From assembly GCA_964017235.1 (NCBI GenBank), contig OZ024940.1, positions 29,382,573 to 29,446,572 of the forward strand: DNA of 64,000 nt, read 5' to 3'. This DNA is from Sabellastarte sp. h YS-2021. Its lineage: Eukaryota > Annelida > Polychaeta > Sabellida > Sabellidae. The notes under the pieces are model-generated. The model had not been told where the DNA came from. It did not search any database and was given only the letters and a program-made list of their open reading frames with translations. Shown here in pieces: positions 57,101 through 64,000 of this stretch. Within the stretch, counting starts at the first letter, position 1, and every line of letters starts with the position of its first letter. Made by a program: the position numbers and the translations under genes.

Positions 57101-60100
57101 CTGCAAACATAGGAAAGAGACGGATTTACTTATCCAGTGCAAATTAGCCATACCTGACCTATAACAAGTGGGGCATACAGAATGAGACATATATTTTTTT
57201 ATATTCCGAGTGCTAATTACAACCCTATGGACTACTGTCTAAGTGACAACTTCGCGAACAGCTGCAAAAAAAAATAAAATTGTCAACTCGTGAAAAATGA
57301 AATTTATAATACTCGTGTTATGCACTCGTATAATATTGTGTCATCTTCATCCGTGACCTACTTTCTTCATCTTTGTGTCATTCAGAAACTAGACTGATGT
57401 TGGGTCAAATTTGGTGAAACTCTAGTGAAAAAAACAAGCTCGTACAACAGAAAGATGGTCCAATTTATAAGCCTATGTCAGAAACTTGTATCTGTTTTGT
57501 AAACAAAAATTTGAGGGCAAAGTTGAAGGGCAAAGTTCCTGATGGGCATTGTTGTGATGGGAATTCTTCCTGGTGGGCATTCTTCATGGATTCTATTTGG
57601 GTAATGATACTAACAAACAGAAACGTTAACAGCTATGAAAATGACATCTCTTTAGTGGAAATATTACAAATAAACAAATAACATAATAAACATTCTTTCA
57701 GCCGGGGTAAAATTAACAATGGTATTTTGATATTGACACAGAAGATGAACTTGATGTGTTCAGCACATAAAAATCTTACAAATGGACATTATTTTTTTAA
57801 TAATGTACAGTTAGTGGTCCATTTATTAGCAGTTTCCCCCCTTTCATGTGCAGCACGGCTGGACACTTCAAAAACCACTTTTATTTGCCACTGATAAATT
57901 GCGCAAACGGATCCATTTCACACTAAATAATCTCTGTCTTGTTTGGACAAAGACTTATGGGCCGTGTTTGAAATGCACTACACACATACACACACACAAA
58001 AAACTGAGAGAGAAAGGCCTGAGATTTTGGAAACAGGAAACTCCCTCGAGAGGTTGTGCAAATATTTAGCCATTTAATACCCCAATTAGGTGGCCACAAA
58101 AGCCACCTCATATGTGAACACAAGTTATTTAAACTATTTTGGCCACATTTTGCCAAATTTGAGTATGTTTATATAGTTAGTTATATTAATTTACCTGTAA
58201 GACTGTCAGGCGACTTTAATTGCCACAAAAAATGATATAATATCAAATACACTAATTAATAGAAGCAATATAAGATTCACTTATAGAAGACTTTGTAAGT
58301 TATTCATTTAGTGGTAATATGCCAATTTAGGGCGCCAAAATTGACATCTAAATAGTAATTTAAACAGTTAATGAAATAGGATATTGTGTTGGCATTATTT
58401 TATACCCAGTGACCCTAAATATTTAGAGTTTCATTATTTCGTTTATTTCATTTTAGTGCCAATTTAGGGATAGTGCCAAATGATGGCTTGTATTATTCAT
58501 GAGAATAATTGTACAATTTGCAGTAACAATATATTTATAGCACAGATACTTTTTTTGTAAATTAGTTGAAATGGTGGGGATTCACAATCACTAACCTCTC
58601 ATCGATAAGGACAAAGGTTTTAACCCCACTTTTTGCTTTATGTGCCAAACATTTTGTCAGTTACAGTTGCTATAGCCGAATGATTAACAATACTGTGGTA
58701 TTGCTTTGCTCCACCATTAATAGGTCTGACCAAAACGTTCATCACAATTTGCCCACAAGTACATTTCATGATCGCGTCAGTCAGAACTGAACCCAAGCTT
58801 TAGCCCATCCATCGCTGCCCTTTTTTGGCATAACCCTATTTAAGGCGGGGTTTTAGCGCCATGCTTTTAATAAAACCACAAATAAATTCTCGTTCAATTG
58901 GGAATTGCTTCCTGTGGCCCATAATGATGTTATTAAGCCAAACCCCCCTTTTGTTGGCTAAAGATTTATCACCCTTTTTTGCAAAAACATAAGGAAAAAA
59001 AATTATGTACTCAGTCGCAAATGGAACAGATTTCATCGACAGTGCTGAAAGCGAAAAACGGATAAAACCCCATTGATAGACGTGGATACAAAATATGTAT
59101 GAACGTATGAATATGTATGTATTATGTAATATGTATTATTTATGTTATATTATGTAATATGTATTATTTAGCCACCACAATTAACAAATGTTTCTTTTAT
59201 CTATATGAAATAGATATTTATTTTTGAAGGCTGAGCAGCTGGTACAGTTATTATAAAGCACATTTTAAACATAAAAAACATGTGTAACTGCACTTTTAAT
59301 CATGAAAGCCTGAGTAGCCAGTAGAATTAATAATTAATCTAGAGTGCACTTCAAATCATAACACTTAACCTGCAGTTGATGTGACCAGTTACATTGAAGA
59401 ATTGCATCTTTAATTAGAACAATTGAACATCATAGTGTTTTTCAAAAGTGGGGTTTTATCCATAGAGCAAATGAATGAGTGGGTTTTTTTCTGATGGGGT
59501 TATGTCTGATGGGGTTTTGTCCTGGATTCGGTGAAAGCGCGCCATCACCCCCCCCCCCCAAATCAATTGTAACTCATAGCATTCTCAGTGAGTAACCTAC
59601 ACCTTGCAAACAGCAAAACTCGGAGACCATTTTGTAACTATATATAATTGAGGCTCCAGACAGGGATCAGCCAGCCCGGATCTCAATGGCCAGACTTGGA
59701 TCTGCTCTCAAAACACACAGGAACAAATTTGTCTGTATTTATTACACATATACAGAGGAGGGAATTTTTGTAAGTACCCCCCCCCCCCCAACCCCCCTGT
59801 AGTTATTTTTGTTATGTCTTTTCTGTTATTCTTGTTGGTGACAGAACTGGCTTTTTTCTGCGGGCACAGAACTTCAAAGTGACTTTGAACTTGCAGGGAT
59901 TAAAGGGACCTGGCCTCTTTTGCCAAACAAATCTCTAATGTGGGTTTGCTATTAGTCATAATGTGCTGTCAAATATTTAATTACTCAACCCCAAATATTC
60001 AGTCATTGCAAAAAAAACTGATATTACTAAAGGGAAAAGGGAACATATACGTATAACTAAATGTTGCATTCTGGCACCCCAGATTAACAGGATATGAAAT

Positions 60101-60639
60101 TAAAAGCATATTTTTAAAGTTGAATTTGAATCATACAGGACAATACATTGAGTGAAATTTTTATGGAGAATATTGTGTGTTTTTAACCCAAAAAAAATGT
60201 GAATTCTTATTAAACCCCAGACCAAAGGTTTTAGATTTTAGTAAAATTTAAATTAAAAACTAAACTTACATCTTAATTCTATATTTAATATACATGCAAT
60301 GGTGTATTTTAAATGCAAACTATTTGTTTATCCTTTAAGCAAAATATTGTGAATTGGTCCATTTTAACAAAGAATATTTCTGTAGTTTGCTAACCCCCCC
60401 CCCCCCCCCCCCCAAGTCTGTAGTAACTAGATTGGGCCAACTCGGCGCCAACATATCCCCAGACAGGTCATCACTCACGCCACAGGTTTTGATCGGGAAT
60501 TTTTTAAAACATAATTACCCATTATTATATGAACTTCAGCACATCAATCTACTCTGTTTATATCTTCCAAGGAAGATGGTGTATCCCCAGACGCCGAATA
60601 CATAACTCAAATTATATTTTCAATCTTCCTGCAATGATA

Positions 60640-60895
60640 ACTCTAAACCTATTTTCAAAGTATTTAAATGATTGATGATTGAATGTCCATTCTAAAATAA
60701 TAATCCCAAAAGAGCATATCTGTTTCTATATTTGTTGACAAATAAAATATTATTTTTAACTCAACTCATCATACTTTTCAATCTTCCTTCAAAGTATTTA
60801 AATGATTGATGATTCAATGTCCATTCTAAAATTCATAATCCCAAAAGCGCATATCTGTTTCTATATTTGTTCACAAATAAAATATTATTTTAAAA
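60640..60895. repeat. 134-bp direct duplication
   Basis: TATTTAAATGATTGATGATT at 60661 recurs at 60795, and similarity continues through CATATCTGTTTCTATATTTG to AATAAAATATTATTTT. Confidence 0.85.
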
Positions 60896-61499
60896 AAAAT
60901 TATTTATATTATTATTTTATTATATTATTTTTAGAATTTGCAAATTGTTTTCAGTTATTAATTTCCTCTATACCTATATATGTGGTCCATATATATGCAA
61001 CCTAAATATGTGACACAATCTCAGTTCTGACTCCCCTTTGTGTTATATGTAATGAAGCCCACCACCTCCCACCCCCACCCCTCTCCCCTTCTCCACACCT
61101 CTCTCACTATTACACAAGATCTGCAACCCCATTGAGTTCTTTGTTTCTCATCTGATATCATTAAATACCTTTGTTTATTTAGTGTCACTCAATATAGCTG
61201 GAGGTCCCAGAGGTGGGTGGGGGGAATCCGGGTGGGGGATGCATAAATGGTAAACAAACAATCTATATAAAAGTGTTATGGGGTACTCAAATACAAAAAG
61301 AATTGAGAATTTTAAGTATGTGATTATCAACTGAAATGAGTTCATAACTGTAGGAGCTGTGTCAAAATTAACTGAGGCAAGTCGAATAAAACTGGGCTAG
61401 TTGAGGGTTAAAAATCCCCTAGTTTTACTACATAAGGATATAATTTCATTAATATTGGGACTTAAAGCTCACTTAAAGTGTCCATTTTGTCTACTTGAA

Positions 61500-63560
61500 T
61501 ATGTTTAACCAGTTTCATTTTAAAAAGTTAAAAACTCAGCAAGCAGAGGTATAACACACAAAAATAAGTTCTTAAAAGACTAAGATAGCCATAACATTAT
61601 TAATATTCAAAATTTAAATAGACAGGCATTTCCTTTTAAAAATTCAAAGATTTCAGCTCTATAACCCACATAGTTTGACAGTTACTGGGCTTTAAAGTGG
61701 CATAATGTCCATAAATTGGGTTTCTGTGGGCATTTTACAATTGTTAAAGAGACCTTAGCAATTAAACAACAGATCTGAAACTTTTTGGGGGACATACATA
61801 ACAAACAAAAATTATATATAATACAGTTTAAGACTTGTCACACTAAGCATTTCCAAATAACAGGGCAAAATACGGAAAAAATGTCCAAAAAGGCACTTGG
61901 GCGAGTGTCTATGGCCCTCATACACAGGTTAAATGTCTACTAAAAACCTTGATTTTCGGCATATGTAAAAAGGACATAATAATGCATTCCCAGATGGGAT
62001 TTCAGCTCCATCAATCATATAGTTTAACAGTCACAGGGCTTAAAGGTGGTAAAAAGTCCAAATATTGGGTCTCTGTGGGCCTTTTAGAGATCTCGATGTG
62101 GCTTTCAAATTAAAGCTTCAGACTTAAAATTTGTTACATACTAAGATTACACATAGAATATGTATCTAATAAAGTTTGAAACTTCTGAGACTTACCATTT
62201 CCAAGTTACAGAGCAAAATATGTGAAAAATGTCTTAAAAGGGTCACTCAGGTGGGTGTTTAAGGTCCTCATACACAGGTTAAATGTCTACTTGAAGCCTT
62301 GATTTTTGGCACATGTAAAAAGAACATAATAATGTATTCCCAGATGAGATTTCAGCTCTATCAGTCACATAGTTTAACAGTCACAGGCCTTAAAATTGGC
62401 AAAAAGTCCAAATACTGGGTCTTTATGGGGCCTTCTAGAGACCTAAATGTGGCCTTCAAATTAAAGCCTCAGACTTAAAATTTGTCACATACTAAGATTA
62501 CACATAGAATATGCATCTAATACAGTTTGAAACTTCTTAGACTTACCATTTCCAAGTTACAGGGCAAAATATGTGAAAAATGTCTAAAAATGGTCACTCG
62601 GGTGGGGATTTATGGTCCTCATACACAGGTTAAATGTCTTCTTAAAGCCTTAATTTTTGGCACATATATAAATAACATACTAATATCTTCCCAGATAGGA
62701 TTTGAGCTCTATCAGTCACATAGTTTGACAGTCACAGGGCTTAAAAGTAGCAAAAAGTCCAAATATTGTGTCTTTGGGAGCCTTTTAGAGACCTCAATTT
62801 GACCTTCAAAATTAAAGCTTCAGACTTAAAATCTGTTACATACTAAGATTACACACAGAATATATATCTAATACAGTTTGAAACTTCTCAGACTTACCAT
62901 TTCCAAGTTACAGGGAAAAAGATGTGAAAAATGTCTTATAAGGGTCACTCGGGTGGGTGTTTATGGTCCTGATACACAGGTTAACTGTCTATTAAAGGCC
63001 TAAATGTTGGGGCACATATAAGAAAACACATAGATATATTCCCAGATGATATTTAACTTAGATGAGAGACATAGTTTGAAAGCTACAGTGCTTGAAAGTG
63101 GCAAAAAGTGCATAAATTGGGTCTCTGTGGGCACTTTTGAGACCTTAAGTCGACCCCTTTGGGTAAACCTACAGCCCTAAAATTTTCTACAGACAAGGAT
63201 TACATATCAAAGTTATACCTAGCGCAGTTTGAGACTCATCAGAATTACCACTTCCAAATTATAGTGCAAAATATGTGAAAAGTATAGCAAAAAATCCCCA
63301 AGTGGGGGTATTTATGGGCCTCAAACACAATTTTCTCCTCAACTTAAAGTCGTGATTTTCGGCACATGTACTAAGAACATATTAATGTGTTGTCAGGTAA
63401 AATTTCAGCCAGCTGAGCATCATAGTTTGTGACCTACAGGGCTCTAAGTGGCCAAAAGTCCAATTTCTGACCTTAAGGTGGCCATAAGTTCTTTTTTACT
63501 GGGAGTTTAAGGTCACCTTAAAATAGGGATCTTCCTTTGGGCACCCTTAACATGTGTACC
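61500..63560. repeat. ~350-bp tandem array, about six units
   Basis: TTCCAAGTTACAGGGCAAAA-type anchors recur at about 61851, 62199, 62551, 62901 and 63252 (spacing 348-352). GATTTCAGCTCTATCAGTCA and ATAGTTTGACAGTCACAGGG recur with the same period. Outer units are the most diverged. Confidence 0.9.
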
Positions 63561-63619
63561 AAGTTTGAAAAAAAAATATTAATTTGTTTTTGAGTTATCG
63601 CGTCCACAAGGAAATTTCT

Positions 63620-63620
<1 letters not shown>

Positions 63621-63664
<44 letters not shown>
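63621..63664. repeat. (CGG)n microsatellite
   Basis: About 14 CGG units directly after GAGTTATCGCGTCCACAAGG, which itself ends the 350-bp array. Confidence 0.95.
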
Positions 63665-63665
<1 letters not shown>

Positions 63666-63685
63666 GACGGACCTGAATCCAATAT

Positions 63686-63712
63686 ATCCCCGACTTTCGT
63701 CTGGGGATATAA
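63686..63712. repeat. Short hairpin
   Basis: TATATCCCC-GAC ... GTC-TGGGGATATA: a 12-bp palindromic stem around a short loop just after the CGG run. Confidence 0.7.
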
Positions 63713-63795
63713 TTATTTAAAGCATATATTAAAATTTAATATAAGCTACTGACCCCAGGCATTTGCACACCAGGACACAGCCATGCCATATGTCT

Positions 63796-64000
63796 TATGT
63801 TAAAGGGAAAGAACTGAAGCCAAGAACTCAGCCTGACACCTCTCAGTCTTCTATTTAAGGAAAAGATTTTAGCCAAATACTCAGTCTGAGACCTCTCAAG
63901 TTTTATATTGAAGGCAATAATTTGAACCAAGCACTGAATCTGAGATATTTCAATCTTATATTTAAGAGAAAAAATAAGCCAAAAACTCAGCCTGACACCT
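63796..64000. repeat. 53-bp tandem array running off the window
   Basis: ACTCAGCCTGACACCT-like phrases at 63826, 63879, 63933 and 63985 give spacing of 52-54 bp. At least four units. Confidence 0.8.

Larger units (their letters stand above)
57101..64000 (-). other. Hedgehog intron continuing past the window
   Basis: I looked for the preceding signalling-domain sequence (the region with HYEGRAVDITT in known hedgehogs) on the - strand and found none, so the next exon should lie beyond 64000. The stretch is AT-rich, with inverted GGGGTTTTATCC motifs (58616-59461), a 134-bp direct duplication, a 350-bp tandem array, CGG repeats and a 53-bp tandem array. Confidence 0.6.

Noticed and set aside
61500-63560. 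CRISPR array
   Set aside because: Units are ~350 bp and similar throughout, with no short repeats separated by unique spacers. The genome is animal.
57101-64000. Upstream hedgehog exons
   Set aside because: I scanned the - strand for the expected signalling-domain motifs and found none. They should lie outside the window.

Overview
The window is animal (protostome) nuclear DNA. It is AT-rich, with intron-split genes carrying canonical GT/AG junctions, a hedgehog gene, a cysteine-rich prohormone gene, and a dense load of tRNA-headed SINEs, a 5S-rRNA-headed SINE, palindromic MITEs and LINE relics. The gene families and repeat style suggest a lophotrochozoan, most likely a mollusc. That placement is inference and no species is claimed. 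There is no sign of bacterial genes, CRISPR arrays or a virus.

Layout. (1) A + strand gene of six coding exons (4749-27599, poly(A) signal at 28225) encodes a 175-residue secreted protein with 16 cysteines after a signal peptide. Its C-terminus resembles the ITG-like/prohormone-3 neuropeptide-precursor family. Its first coding intron is 16 kb and full of repeats. (2) 28231-35309 is a convergent intergenic region with SINEs, MITEs and a LINE relic that carries nested insertions. (3) A - strand gene of two exons (41861-41096 and 35998-35310, 5.1 kb intron) encodes a secreted low-complexity protein of 484 residues: a signal peptide, a Lys/Asp/Pro polyampholyte block, about 28 tandem NTE-type pentapeptides, an amphipathic stretch, and a very acidic Ser/Gly/Glu tail. 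A TATA box lies upstream. (4) 42030-54197 is intergenic and repeat-rich. (5) The 3' part of hedgehog on the - strand: the last piece of the signalling domain (57100-57003) and the whole autoprocessing/Hint exon (54943-54198). The 5' exons lie beyond the right edge. (6) 57101-64000 is hedgehog intron or upstream sequence ending in a ~350-bp tandem array, a CGG microsatellite and a 53-bp tandem array that runs off the window.

The three genes are not an operon and show no evident functional link beyond all encoding secreted proteins. Much of the window is a nested record of transposition: SINE-2 broken by a palindromic MITE, a LINE broken by a MITE and a SINE, a MITE inside a MITE, and a SINE inside a MITE. 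Several SINE copies keep clear target-site duplications, so insertion was fairly recent. Repeat family names used here (SINE-1, SINE-1b, SINE-2, SINE-3, SINE-5S, MITE-A, MITE-B, MITE-C) are local labels, assigned by comparing copies within this window by eye.
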